From: Paenibacillaceae bacterium
GTDB lineage: Bacteria > Bacillota > Bacilli > Paenibacillales > Paenibacillaceae
Assembly: GCA_900766135.1 (NCBI GenBank)
Contig: CAAFUF010000001.1
Span: 62,001-126,000 of the forward strand
Reading direction: 5' to 3'
DNA: 64,000 bases
Both the position numbers and the translations under genes were made by a program. Shown here piece after piece: positions 51,424-61,312 of the stretch (the first letter of the stretch is position 1; the number at the start of each line of letters is the position of its first letter). Below the pieces are notes generated by a model that was not told the DNA's origin, searched no databases, and was given only the letters and a program-made list of their open reading frames with translations.

Positions 51424-51997
51424 ATTCAACCGCGATTACATCATTACGATGGATGATATTGTAAGAGAAGGGGAACCTATTCTTAGGGTGGTGACGGAGC
51501 CCGTCAGCGTGCCCCCGACCGAGGAAGACCGCGAGGAAATGGCGGCGATGCTGCAATTCCTGAAGAATAGCCAGGATCCGGAGATCTCGAAGAAATACAA
51601 GCTGCGCGCGGGCGTGGGATTATCGGCGAACCAGATCGGGCTGAACAAGCGGATGTTCGCTGCCCTGCTGACGGACGAGAACGGCAAAGACCGGCCGCTG
51701 GCCCTGTATAATCCGAAGATCATCAGCCATTCCCAGGCGATGACGTATTTGCCGGAGAGCGAAGGCTGCTTGTCGGTAGATCGACCCGTGCAAGGATTCG
51801 TTCCGCGCTATGAGAAGGTCCAGATCAAAGCCTGCGACGAAGCGGGGAACGAGGTCAAGCTGCGTTTTAAAGGCTTTGACGCGATCGTGATGCAGCATGA
51901 GATCGACCATTTGAACGGCATCATGTTTTATGATCATATTAATCCGGAGCACCCTTTCAAGCTGCCGAGCGGCGTGACGATTTCCAGCTTATATTGA
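51416..51997 (+). CDS. def: Peptide deformylase
   Basis: A 193-residue metalloenzyme that removes the formyl group from nascent proteins at the ribosome. All three motifs are present: GVGLSANQIG near 65, EGCLS near 118 (metal Cys) and HEIDH near 161 (two metal His, catalytic Glu). The insertion SQDPEISKKYKLRAG before motif I and the length put it in the type 2 Gram-positive class. ATG 51416 overlaps the preceding stop with GGATGAA upstream. A downstream ATG (DDIVREGEP) is an alternative start. Confidence 0.92.
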   Translation: MSKFNRDYIITMDDIVREGEPILRVVTEPVSVPPTEEDREEMAAMLQFLKNSQDPEISKKYKLRAGVGLSANQIGLNKRMFAALLTDENGKDRPLALYNPKIISHSQAMTYLPESEGCLSVDRPVQGFVPRYEKVQIKACDEAGNEVKLRFKGFDAIVMQHEIDHLNGIMFYDHINPEHPFKLPSGVTISSLY

Positions 51998-52020
51998 GAA
52001 ACGGCGCTGCCACGGGAAAG

Positions 52021-52197
52021 CCTGCAAAAGTGCAGGAATTTTAGCCATATGTCCTGATTACGCTCAAAAAGATGCAAAAATGCATGTATTTTTCCGCAAA
52101 ACCCGGAATTGGAGCATTTTCTTGGACTAAACCTGTATTTTTGCAGGAATTTCCTGACTTATTCTCAAATCAGGAACAAAACCTGCACTTTTGCAGG
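52021..52197. repeat. 177-bp palindromic element R4 (TGCA-N4-TGCA)
   Basis: Four hairpin motifs start at 52021, 52071, 52132 and 52182 (spacing 50, 61, 50). The outer pair CCTGCAAAAGTGCAGG / its exact complement, and the inner pair, are both symmetrical about 52109. Each motif is itself a hairpin TGCA-N4-TGCA. Same motif family as R1 (5650-5830). It occupies nearly all of the gap between def and deoC. Confidence 0.75.
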
Positions 52198-52256
52198 AAT
52201 TACGTAACCGACGGCTGCGATTGAATATAGTTTGAAAAATGAACGGAGGAATTCCC

Positions 52257-52937
52257 TTGTCAACCCCATCCCAATCCATTACCGCCATGATCGATCATAC
52301 GCTGCTGAAGGCGGACGCCGGACGCGCCGCCATCATAAAGCTGGCCGAAGAAGCCAAACAATACGGTTTTGCTTCCGTATGCGTCAACCCGACCTGGGTA
52401 AAGACCGCTGCGGAGATCTTGAAAGACTCCCCGGTCAAGGTCTGCACGGTGATCGGCTTTCCGCTGGGCGCTTCGGCGCCGGAAGTCAAGGCGTTTGAAG
52501 CCGCCCATGCCATTGCCGAAGGCGCAGGCGAAGTCGATATGGTCATCAACATCGGCGCGCTCAAGGACGGCGACGATGAATTCGTCCGCCGCGATATCGC
52601 CGGGGTCGTTCAGGCCGCGGCCGGCAAAGCGCTGGTGAAGGTCATCCTCGAAACCTGCCTGCTTACCGACGAGGAAATCGTCCGGGCCAGCAAGCTGTCC
52701 GTCGAAGCCGGAGCCGATTTCGTCAAAACGTCCACCGGGTTTTCGACCGGCGGAGCCACCGTGGAAGCAGTCGAGCTCATGCGCAAAACGGTGGGCCCAA
52801 ACGTCGGCGTGAAGGCGTCCGGCGGCGTCCGTTCGCTGGCTGATGCCGAAGCGATGATTAAGGCGGGGGCAACGCGCCTGGGCACCAGTGCCGGTGTGGC
52901 CATCGCCCAAGGGCAAAGCGGTCAAAGCAGCTATTAA
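52257..52937 (+). CDS. deoC: Deoxyribose-phosphate aldolase
   Basis: A 226-residue cytosolic aldolase that cleaves 2-deoxyribose 5-phosphate to acetaldehyde and glyceraldehyde 3-phosphate in nucleoside salvage. IDHTLLK near 12-18, VNPTWV, EVDMVINIGALK, Schiff-base Lys in FVKTSTGF near 150 and the second Lys in GVKASGGVR near 180. The TTG start at 52257 is preferred because ACGGAGGAA lies 8-9 bases upstream; ATG 52239 overlaps that ribosome site. Monocistronic, with a terminator at 52986. Confidence 0.93.
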   Translation: MSTPSQSITAMIDHTLLKADAGRAAIIKLAEEAKQYGFASVCVNPTWVKTAAEILKDSPVKVCTVIGFPLGASAPEVKAFEAAHAIAEGAGEVDMVINIGALKDGDDEFVRRDIAGVVQAAAGKALVKVILETCLLTDEEIVRASKLSVEAGADFVKTSTGFSTGGATVEAVELMRKTVGPNVGVKASGGVRSLADAEAMIKAGATRLGTSAGVAIAQGQSGQSSY

Positions 52938-52985
52938 GAAGAAATCCGGCATAAGCCGGTTTCAAAAGCTTCATGAGGTGAAACA

Positions 52986-53026
52986 GGGTGCTATTCCAGA
53001 GCGGTTGTGGGGTAGCATCCTTTTTT
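52986..53026 (+). terminator. Terminator after deoC
   Basis: GGGTGCTATTCC (52986-52997) pairs with GGGGTAGCATCC (53009-53020) using three G-U pairs, then TTTTTT. Confidence 0.8.
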
Positions 53027-53123
53027 CGTCCATCCAAACTTTTTTTGGACTCTTTCCGTTACAGCTACAGATGCCTCCCGCGGAAGGCACAACTTGATAA
53101 AACGCTCGGAAAAGAGGAACAGT

Positions 53124-54014
53124 ATGATACAAATTGATCATTTATCCAAAAAATATACGCGCGGCGGGTTAGCGCTAGACGATGTCACCTTAACCCTGAA
53201 TAAGGGCATGGTGGGACTTTTGGGTCCCAACGGCGCCGGGAAATCGTCGCTGATGCGCATTCTGGCCACGCTCACGCCGCCAACTTCGGGCGAAGCGACG
53301 CTTTTCGGCGTGCCGCTGCGCCGAGCGGAGGAAATCCGCCGCATCATCGGTTATCTGCCGCAGCAGTTTCAAGTGTATCCGCAGCTCACGGGCGTGGAGT
53401 ATCTGGATTACGTCGCGGTGATGAAGGGGATGACGGACAAGAAGCAACGCAAGGCGGAGATCGAGACTTTGTTGGAGCAGGTGAACCTGCAGGATAAGGC
53501 GCGAAAAAAAGTGCAGACCTATTCCGGCGGCATGAAACGCCGTCTCGGCATCGCCCAGGCGCTGCTAGGTTCGCCGCAGGTGCTGATCGTGGATGAGCCG
53601 ACGGCCGGCCTGGATCCCGAGGAGCGCGTCCGCTTCCGCAATCTGCTGACCCGCTTCAGCCTGGGGCGAATCGTCTTGTTGTCGACGCACATCGTCGCCG
53701 ACATCGAAAGCAACTGCCGCCAGATTGCCGTCCTCGACAAAGGTAAGGTGAAGTTGTCCGGGGAACTGGCCGATCTTCAGGAGTTTGGACACGGCAAGGT
53801 GTGGGAGGTTCGGCTCAGCGAGAACCGGTTCGGCTTGCTGGACCCGATGTCCGTCGTGTCCACGCGACCGGCGGAAGGCGGCCTGTTATGCCGGATCATC
53901 GCCGAAACGCCCCCGGAGGGAGCCAGCGAAGCCGCGCTTGTTCCGCCGACGCTGGAGGACGGCTATTTGGCCCTGCTGCGAACGGGCCAGAGGGAAGGAG
54001 CGGCTTGGCGATGA
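53124..54014 (+). CDS. ABC transporter ATPase, ABC-2 exporter type
   Basis: A 296-residue ATPase. Walker A GPNGAGKSS near 37, signature YSGGMKRRLGIAQAL near 133, Walker B VLIVDEPTAGLDPEE, switch His in STHIVADIE; a ~75-residue C-terminal extension follows. It belongs with the two membrane genes downstream, the first of which overlaps its stop (ATGA). First gene of an operon that runs to 59273. The frame could begin 10 codons earlier; ATG 53124 has AGAGGAAC upstream. Confidence 0.88.
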   Translation: MIQIDHLSKKYTRGGLALDDVTLTLNKGMVGLLGPNGAGKSSLMRILATLTPPTSGEATLFGVPLRRAEEIRRIIGYLPQQFQVYPQLTGVEYLDYVAVMKGMTDKKQRKAEIETLLEQVNLQDKARKKVQTYSGGMKRRLGIAQALLGSPQVLIVDEPTAGLDPEERVRFRNLLTRFSLGRIVLLSTHIVADIESNCRQIAVLDKGKVKLSGELADLQEFGHGKVWEVRLSENRFGLLDPMSVVSTRPAEGGLLCRIIAETPPEGASEAALVPPTLEDGYLALLRTGQREGAAWR

Positions 54015-56191
54015 ACAAAGGGAGACGCCTGTTTCAATTTGAGCTTCGCATGCTGTTCGGGAACCGGTGGCTGCTGGCTTTGCCGGTCGTGTTCGGGCTG
54101 CTGGCGTTTTGGAACCTCGAAAAGCTGCCGGACCGGGAAATCCTATTTTTTCGCCATGCGTACACGAACCTGACGCTGCTGCACACGATGAGCCTGGGGC
54201 TGACGATGCTGCTTGGTGTGCTGACGATCCGCCGGGACATCCGCCGCCCTTCCTATGAATGGAATGCGGCGCTGCCGGTGTCCTATGTGTCCAGAATTTC
54301 GGCGAAATATGTCGCAGGGGTCCTGTATTTTACGATATTCTCGTTACTGGCCGGCGCCGCGTTTGCCCGGGCCTCCTCGAGAATGGACGTAACGTCTTCG
54401 CTTACCCGGGAATTTACGGCTTATTATCTGATAACCTTCGAGGTTTCCTATCTCGTGACTTTGGCGTTGGCCATGCTGCTCGCGATTTGCATCGCGAACC
54501 GGGCCGTCTATTTGATCGCTTTTTGCGCCTGGATGTTTGGCACGTTCTTTCTGGATATGTTCCTGCTCGATCGCAACAGATGGTACGTGCTGCGTACCTT
54601 CCATCTCAACCAGCTGTTCGTGACCGGGGATTCCGATGCCGAAACGTGGGGCATTCGCTTGATCGCGGACGAACTGGCGGCATCCCGCTGGTTTGTGCTG
54701 GCGTTTACGCTGCTGCTGTTGACGGCCGGCGTGGTCCTCCTGAACCGGTTGCGCCCAACCGCTTTTCGGAAGAGTAATTGGTTGGCTGGAGGGTTGGCCC
54801 TGCTGCTGGCGGCTGGCGCCTTTGTGCCCTACTTGTCCATCTGGGGAGTACGTTATGCCGGTTTGCATGCGAGGTTAAGAGATCCTGCCGTAAAGACGGC
54901 GGAAGCGTTCCGTGATGTGAAGGTCGAAACGTTTCAGATCGAACGGTATGATATCCATCTGCAGCGGGAGCCGGATGACCGTTTAACAATCAAGGCGGCC
55001 ATGCAAATTCCGACAGGTCAGTTGCCGGGACGCAGCGAGTTGGTATTTACGCTGAATCGCGATTTCCATGTGGACCGGATGATGGTGGAGGGTTCGTCCG
55101 TCCCATTCTCGCATGAAGGGGAGAAGCTTACCGTCCGTTTGTCCACCCCTCTGCCCGCAAACGAATCCGTTCAGGTCGAGATGGAATATGCGGGGAAGGT
55201 GATGGATTACGTCGCCGAGAATTATACCGAGGAATCGTATCTGGCTTTTGTGAAAGGAATAAACGTTCGGCTTCCGGGCTATATCGCTTGGTACCCGCTG
55301 CCGGGGGACTATCCGGTTTATATGAAGAACAGCAATGGGGATTCGTTGCAGGTGGCAGCCGATTATGGCGGTTGGCGACTTCCGTCCGCCAATTTCCGCA
55401 TCTCAGCGGCCGGGTTTGAATCCAAGCTTTACGGAAACTTGGAGCAACAGGAATCGACCGGCGAAGGACAAGTATTCGAAGGCAAATCGTCGGCGTTCAT
55501 CAAGCTCTACGGCGGAGAGTTTGAGGAAGTGTCCCATCCGAAGCTGCCGGTTCGCCTGGTGACGACTCCTTATAACGTGAAGACAGCCGAAGGACTTCTG
55601 GATAAATGGGCCGGCGTTTACGCTTATTTTGCCGGATGGGTCACCGATTTCGACCCCAAATTGGACCAGGTGCTGATGCTGTCGATCAACAGTAACCACT
55701 CGCCCGACCAAGAGAATAAGACTTATTACTTGATCTGGCTGGTGACCGAACCGGATTACTACGCGAACCAACTGATGAACTCGATGTTGCTCGGCACGAA
55801 CGAGGGGGCTCCGGACATCCTGAACGCGTCCGAGGACGTGCGTCCGCAGCTTCGGGCCTTAATGTGGTATATGTATTTCCGGGAGATTAAAGGGCATACC
55901 ACCGAGGATTTGAAGCAAGGCGCAGGGGATGGCTTGTTGTACGACTTGTTCGACCCCTCGGACTCGAATGAAGCCGACCCGGGTCATGTGGGATTGCGGA
56001 TGGCGATGCAGGTAGCCCAAGCGATGGATGAGGGGAAAACCGCTCAGGTGAAAAAGGTGCTAAACCATTTTTACGCGCTTGGCTTGGAAATCCCTCACCC
56101 CAACGACGCTGAGGATGGGCTCAGACCTATTCCGTACGACGAATGGGAACGGGAATGGAAGCGGGTGATGGGCGATGCGGATGCGAACTGA
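54011..56191 (+). CDS. ABC-2-type permease fused to a peptidase M1-like region
   Basis: A 726-residue protein. The first ~290 residues hold about six membrane segments of an ABC-2 permease (LLALPVVFGLLAFWN, TMSLGLTMLLGVLTI, ISAKYVAGVLYFTIFSLLAGAA). After a seventh segment the rest is soluble and resembles the N-terminal and catalytic region of M1 aminopeptidases (DIHLQREPDDRLTIKAAMQIP, then LVTTPYNV and an acidic helical end). No HExxH is found, so peptidase activity is not expected. Similar fusions are annotated as ABC/M1 proteins of unknown role. Overlaps its neighbours at both ends. Confidence 0.78.
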   Translation: MNKGRRLFQFELRMLFGNRWLLALPVVFGLLAFWNLEKLPDREILFFRHAYTNLTLLHTMSLGLTMLLGVLTIRRDIRRPSYEWNAALPVSYVSRISAKYVAGVLYFTIFSLLAGAAFARASSRMDVTSSLTREFTAYYLITFEVSYLVTLALAMLLAICIANRAVYLIAFCAWMFGTFFLDMFLLDRNRWYVLRTFHLNQLFVTGDSDAETWGIRLIADELAASRWFVLAFTLLLLTAGVVLLNRLRPTAFRKSNWLAGGLALLLAAGAFVPYLSIWGVRYAGLHARLRDPAVKTAEAFRDVKVETFQIERYDIHLQREPDDRLTIKAAMQIPTGQLPGRSELVFTLNRDFHVDRMMVEGSSVPFSHEGEKLTVRLSTPLPANESVQVEMEYAGKVMDYVAENYTEESYLAFVKGINVRLPGYIAWYPLPGDYPVYMKNSNGDSLQVAADYGGWRLPSANFRISAAGFESKLYGNLEQQESTGEGQVFEGKSSAFIKLYGGEFEEVSHPKLPVRLVTTPYNVKTAEGLLDKWAGVYAYFAGWVTDFDPKLDQVLMLSINSNHSPDQENKTYYLIWLVTEPDYYANQLMNSMLLGTNEGAPDILNASEDVRPQLRALMWYMYFREIKGHTTEDLKQGAGDGLLYDLFDPSDSNEADPGHVGLRMAMQVAQAMDEGKTAQVKKVLNHFYALGLEIPHPNDAEDGLRPIPYDEWEREWKRVMGDADAN

Positions 56192-56906
56192 CGCCCGAAG
56201 CGGGTTCCGCGGATTGAGCCTGGAGTTGAAAGTGCACAAGCAACCAATGGCTTGGCTCGCAATGCTGCTGTTTGCCGTCTATCTCCTTAGCATTCTGCTT
56301 AGCGATCCAGATCGTCCGAGAACGGTGTATTATTTTTCGGAAATGGCCCTGTTCTCGATGGCGTTGATCATTCCCCTGCTGTTGTTCCAACGGGAGATCG
56401 GAGGAGGCGGCATGGAGGTCATCGCCACGTACCCCGTATCCTTAAGGATGCTGGCATTTCGAAAATGGCTTATGGCGATAGGATTGACGCTAGGATTAGG
56501 GTTCGTTTTGATGTCGGTATATGCTTGGTATTTCGGAGGGATTTGGGCGCCCCGGCATCCATGGAACGGTGCGGAGGTGATTCCGAAGGCCGAGATGTCC
56601 GCCGGCTCCATGATTCTTCAGAATCTACCGGCTTATGTGCTGCTCATTTCCCTATCCGTGGCCGGAATCGTGGCGTTTCGCCGAATTTACGGCGGTTTGG
56701 TGCTCGGCTTCGCCGTATGGGTGCTGGATACGATCAGCTCCGGCGAATGGTTGGGGCGGTGGACCTTGTATGCCAGCTATTTAAAGAAACAACATTCTTT
56801 TCCGCAAAATCGGATCGGCCTGCTCATTGCCTCGCTGCTTCTGCTTGCTTTTGCCGTTTGGTTGATTGGCCGAAGGGAACGCTGGATCAGCGTGGAAGAG
56901 GAATAG
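56175..56906 (+). CDS. ABC-2-type permease subunit
   Basis: A 243-residue membrane protein with about six segments (AWLAMLLFAVYLLSILL, MALFSMALIIPLLLF, GLTLGLGFVLMSVYAWYF, VLLISLSVAGIVAF, IGLLIASLLLLAFAVWLI). FQREIGGGGMEVIATYPVSLRML is the coupling-helix-like motif of ABC-2 permeases. Starts 17 bases inside the end of the preceding gene. It should pair with the fusion protein and the ATPase at 53124 as one exporter. Confidence 0.78.
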   Translation: MRMRTDARSGFRGLSLELKVHKQPMAWLAMLLFAVYLLSILLSDPDRPRTVYYFSEMALFSMALIIPLLLFQREIGGGGMEVIATYPVSLRMLAFRKWLMAIGLTLGLGFVLMSVYAWYFGGIWAPRHPWNGAEVIPKAEMSAGSMILQNLPAYVLLISLSVAGIVAFRRIYGGLVLGFAVWVLDTISSGEWLGRWTLYASYLKKQHSFPQNRIGLLIASLLLLAFAVWLIGRRERWISVEEE

Positions 56907-56966
56907 CGCCCCACGGGGCGATGAAAATATATGAATTTAACACGATTCGCGGGGGGAGGAGATACC

Positions 56967-57581
56967 ATGATTTCGGATTCGCTGCTGGCCGAGCGAATGG
57001 CCGCCGGCGACCAGGAGGCATTCGAGCTGCTGGTTACGAGGTACCACGGGCCGCTGCTGTCTTATGTCACAAGCCAGCTAAGGGATCGGGGAAAGGCGGA
57101 GGATATCGTCCAGGAGACGTTTATCCGGTTGATTCGCCACCTGAAAAGGCATGGCGGAATGGAGCAGCTTCGTCCCTGGCTTTATAAGGTAGCGCTTAAT
57201 CTATGCCGGGATTATTGGCGGAGCGCCTCCTACCGTTCGGAATACGCCGGAACCGATACGATTCCGGAGGATGCCGATCCGGCACCCCGGGCGGAAGAAT
57301 TGATCGAACGGCAGGAAACGGTGCAACAGTTGGCCGAATCGATCACCCGGCTTCCGGAGGTTCAACAGGAGGTGGTGCGCATGCGCTTCTTCCATGATTT
57401 GAAGCTGCAGGAGATCGCGGAGCTGCTTGAGCTGCCGCTGAGTTCGGTGAAGTCGCATCTGTACGGAGGATTGCGCAAACTGAAGCGGGCGCTGGCCCGC
57501 TCGTCTGACCATCCTGACTGGGGAGTCCCCAAAATACGCGAAGAGGAAAGTGAGGTGCCGACGCATGGAACCATCCATTGA
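56967..57581 (+). CDS. ECF-type RNA polymerase sigma factor
   Basis: A 204-residue sigma factor. Region 2 shows AFELLVTRYHGPLLSYVTSQLRDRGKAEDIVQETFIRLIRHL and WLYKVALNLCRDYWR; region 4 shows LPEVQQEVVRMRFFHDLKLQEIAELLELPLSSVKSHLYGGLRKLKRAL. Preceded by a very strong site GGGGGGAGGAG; the frame extends 12 codons upstream. Lying within an operon of ABC genes without a zinc-type anti-sigma factor, it recalls the Bacillus SigY-YxlC-G arrangement, where membrane proteins restrain the sigma factor. That parallel is inference. Confidence 0.9.
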   Translation: MISDSLLAERMAAGDQEAFELLVTRYHGPLLSYVTSQLRDRGKAEDIVQETFIRLIRHLKRHGGMEQLRPWLYKVALNLCRDYWRSASYRSEYAGTDTIPEDADPAPRAEELIERQETVQQLAESITRLPEVQQEVVRMRFFHDLKLQEIAELLELPLSSVKSHLYGGLRKLKRALARSSDHPDWGVPKIREEESEVPTHGTIH

Positions 57582-58425
57582 TAAAGAGCTGGAGCGATTG
57601 GAGCGGGAACTGCGCGAGCCGTTGCGGCAGGCGCTGCAACCGGGGCCAACGCCGTCGGAAACCGCGGCGTTGATCGAGGCGCTGCAGCCGGAGTTCGCCG
57701 CCCTTCAGGCGCAAAATGCCGCCGCATCGCTCGAGTTTAATGCGGAGATCGAACCGCCGTCCTTGGGCCGACTGCTGCGGAGCCAATTTCGCCTGAATCG
57801 CCGTTCGCTGATGTTGACCGGGGCGGCCGTGTTTTTGATGCTGGTGTTTTTGGTTGATCCGGAGCGACCTTTCAACAATTGGCTGCTGGGGGATCGTATG
57901 CCCGGCTTGTTTTCGCTGATCACGCCGCTCATGCTGATCGCGTCGATGTTATACAGTTATCGCACTTGGGACCGCGGGATGCGCGCGATCGAGAGCGTTA
58001 CGCCTTACCCGCCGGCGTTGGTGATCTACAGCCGGATGCTGATGGTCATGGCGCTGGTCGTGGGCTGGGCGCTGATCAGTTCCGTCGTGGTGAGCATCCG
58101 CGTGGCGACTGCGGGCGAAGCTGCGCTGCCGTTTATCCCCTTTTTGCTGGAATGGTTGGGGATTTCCCTGCTCACCGGAGGGGCGGCGATGTACGCCTTG
58201 TTTCGTTACGGCCACATGACGGGGGTGTTGTCCGCGGGCGGCGTCTACGTCCTCTGGCTGGTTCTCATCGACCAGACCTCGGCCCTGAGCTTGAATACCG
58301 GGACGGGGCCAGCGACCGCGATGAACGCCGGTTTCTTGCTGGTCGGCGTCCTCCTGCTGTTCCGTTCGTATATTCGCAGCCGGAACCTGCAGACCGGTTC
58401 CGTGCAGTTCGGTGCGCGGTCATGA
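57565..58425 (+). CDS. Membrane protein downstream of ECF sigma, possible anti-sigma/permease
   Basis: A 286-residue protein. A cytoplasmic, charged N-terminal helix region (IDKELERLERELREPL, about 1-75) precedes six membrane segments (RSLMLTGAAVFLMLVFLV, LITPLMLIASMLYSY, LMVMALVVGWALISSVVV, FLLEWLGISLLTGGAAMYAL and two more). It overlaps the sigma gene by 17 bases. The position and cytoplasmic N-terminus suit an anti-sigma factor; the membrane part suits the permease for the ATPase encoded next. No zinc motif is present. Confidence 0.65.
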   Translation: MEPSIDKELERLERELREPLRQALQPGPTPSETAALIEALQPEFAALQAQNAAASLEFNAEIEPPSLGRLLRSQFRLNRRSLMLTGAAVFLMLVFLVDPERPFNNWLLGDRMPGLFSLITPLMLIASMLYSYRTWDRGMRAIESVTPYPPALVIYSRMLMVMALVVGWALISSVVVSIRVATAGEAALPFIPFLLEWLGISLLTGGAAMYALFRYGHMTGVLSAGGVYVLWLVLIDQTSALSLNTGTGPATAMNAGFLLVGVLLLFRSYIRSRNLQTGSVQFGARS

Positions 58426-59273
58426 TCCGCTTCGAAGGCTTGCGGGAGCGCCCGGCCGGCGGATTTGTCCTGCAAATCGATCGGCTGCAGTTGAGGCCGG
58501 GGTTAACCCTTCTGGTCGGGGTCAACGGGGCCGGAAAAACCACCTTGCTCGAGCTGCTGGCGACGGTGAATCTGCCGCACCGGGGAGAAATCCTCTACCA
58601 GGAGCGATCCGCTCTGGCCGATTTGCCGCTGGTGCGTAGTCAAATCGGATACGTGCCGTCCGACATCGAGCTCTATGAAAATATGACGCCGCACAAGCTG
58701 CTTTCATATTTGTCCGAGCTGAAGGGCGTATTTCATCCGGAACGGACCGAAGAGCTGCTCCGCGACTTTCGGCTGGAGCCTTATCGCAATACCAAGATCA
58801 AGCGGTTATCCGGAGGCGTGCAGCGGCGGGTCAGCTTGGCCCAGTCTCTGCTGGCCGCCCCGGGTTTCCTATTTCTCGACGAACCCTTAAACGGCATGGA
58901 CACCGGGGAACGGAAGCTGGCGATCGCCTACTTGAACCGGTACGCGGAAGGACGAACGGTTATTGCGGCGGTACATGAGCTGAGCGAATGGGAAGTGGCG
59001 GCCGATCAGGTGCTATGGCTGGACCGGGGGAAAGTGCGCTTTTACGGCGGGAAAACGTCCTGGATGGAGGACCTGCCGTACCGGGTTTGGGAGGGAGTTC
59101 TTACGCGCGAGCAATTCGACCGGTGTCCGGAGGCCGGGTTGATCGAGTTCCGTGAAACGCCGGAGGGCATATATACCAAGCTGGTAGGGGAGGCCCCCCT
59201 TTTCCCTGAACTAAGCGAAGGTGCGCCGACGTTCGAGGATGCGTATTTTATCCGTAAATATCAACCGGCGTAG
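58422..59273 (+). CDS. ABC transporter ATPase, second system
   Basis: A 283-residue ATPase with Walker A GVNGAGKTT near 33, signature LSGGVQRRVSLAQSL near 128, Walker B FLFLDEPLNGMD and HELSEWE in the switch region, the His lying in VHEL. Its ATG overlaps the stop of the membrane-protein gene (ATGA), so the two form a second ABC-2-like system inside the operon. It has a C-terminal extension of about 75 residues like the ATPase at 53124. Last gene of the operon; no strong terminator is visible in 59274-59388. Confidence 0.87.
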   Translation: MIRFEGLRERPAGGFVLQIDRLQLRPGLTLLVGVNGAGKTTLLELLATVNLPHRGEILYQERSALADLPLVRSQIGYVPSDIELYENMTPHKLLSYLSELKGVFHPERTEELLRDFRLEPYRNTKIKRLSGGVQRRVSLAQSLLAAPGFLFLDEPLNGMDTGERKLAIAYLNRYAEGRTVIAAVHELSEWEVAADQVLWLDRGKVRFYGGKTSWMEDLPYRVWEGVLTREQFDRCPEAGLIEFRETPEGIYTKLVGEAPLFPELSEGAPTFEDAYFIRKYQPA

Positions 59274-59388
59274 CGCAATGCGAATAATTCATATAAAAAT
59301 TATCGGATTTCCTATTTTCAAATCACACGAGATGTGAGAGAATATGAAAAATACTTTTTTGAACAACATCTTAAAGGAGGAATTATCC

Positions 59389-60681
<1,293 letters not shown>

Positions 60682-60699
60682 TGCATTGAGTTCGCAGCG

Positions 60700-60740
60700 A
60701 GCGGTCGCTTGCCCTACGGTAGGGCGGGCGGCCGCTATTT
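60700..60740 (+). terminator. Terminator after metY
   Basis: AGCGGTCGCTTGCCCT (60700-60715) pairs with 60721-60736 with three G-U pairs around ACGGT, then ATTTGTT. Confidence 0.8.
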
Positions 60741-61018
60741 GTTATAATCGCCGCATTCCGGGCACAAGGATACCGTCAAGTCGGCAACTGGTTTGGGGCC
60801 AGGTCCAATACTCGCTGTCCGACGCATTGCGCGATTATCCCGTTTGATCAGATTGCAGAGAAACAGACTAACTCCGGATAAGGGAATAGGGTGTGGTGAG
60901 ACCATTTCCATCACATTTTGTTCTTTATTTCCCGTCCGGCCTGCGTCCCTTCTTCTGGCACCCCTTGCTCCCTTAATGAAAGGGATAATATTGCAAAGCA
61001 GCCATGCAGGGACAACAA

Positions 61019-61238
61019 GATAACAACCGTCGTCGGCTGTCTCGACGACTTCATCGCGCTCGTCAAATTTTACCGGTTCGATCCAAACGCAGCCGCTTCT
61101 TATGGAAACGTGGAGAAAGAGGAGGTCTACTTCGCCTACAACATGCTTAAGAAGCAAAAGCGCAAGGTCAGCGAAGCGGACCTGCCGGAAGCGCCCTTGC
61201 CAAATCCGGGTGCCCCGTGTTGTCGTCCGATCGGATGA
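61019..61238 (+). pseudogene. Possible gene remnant
   Basis: One frame reads like real protein (DDFIALVKFYRFDPNAAASY, then VEKEEVYFAYNMLKKQKRKV and a Pro-rich end) but has no good start, no ribosome site and no intact upstream part. The rest of 60741-61312 contains no gene, no RNA and no repeat that I recognise. The remnant may be the 3' part of a decayed gene. Confidence 0.25.
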
Positions 61239-61312
61239 AATCGTGTTTTCCGAAAAGTCGAAATGACGCTTACCGGTCCGCCTATCGGTCGATCCGCCCG
61301 CATCTTTTGCGC

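Noticed and set aside
57879..58421. Long N-terminal extension of the second ATPase
   Set aside because: It runs through the membrane-protein gene in another frame, with Arg/Asp-rich composition; the ATG at 58422 overlaps the preceding stop and begins a normal ATPase.
59274..59388. SAM riboswitch or T-box before metY
   Set aside because: The gap is only 115 bases, AT-rich, and shows neither the conserved riboswitch core nor a leader terminator.
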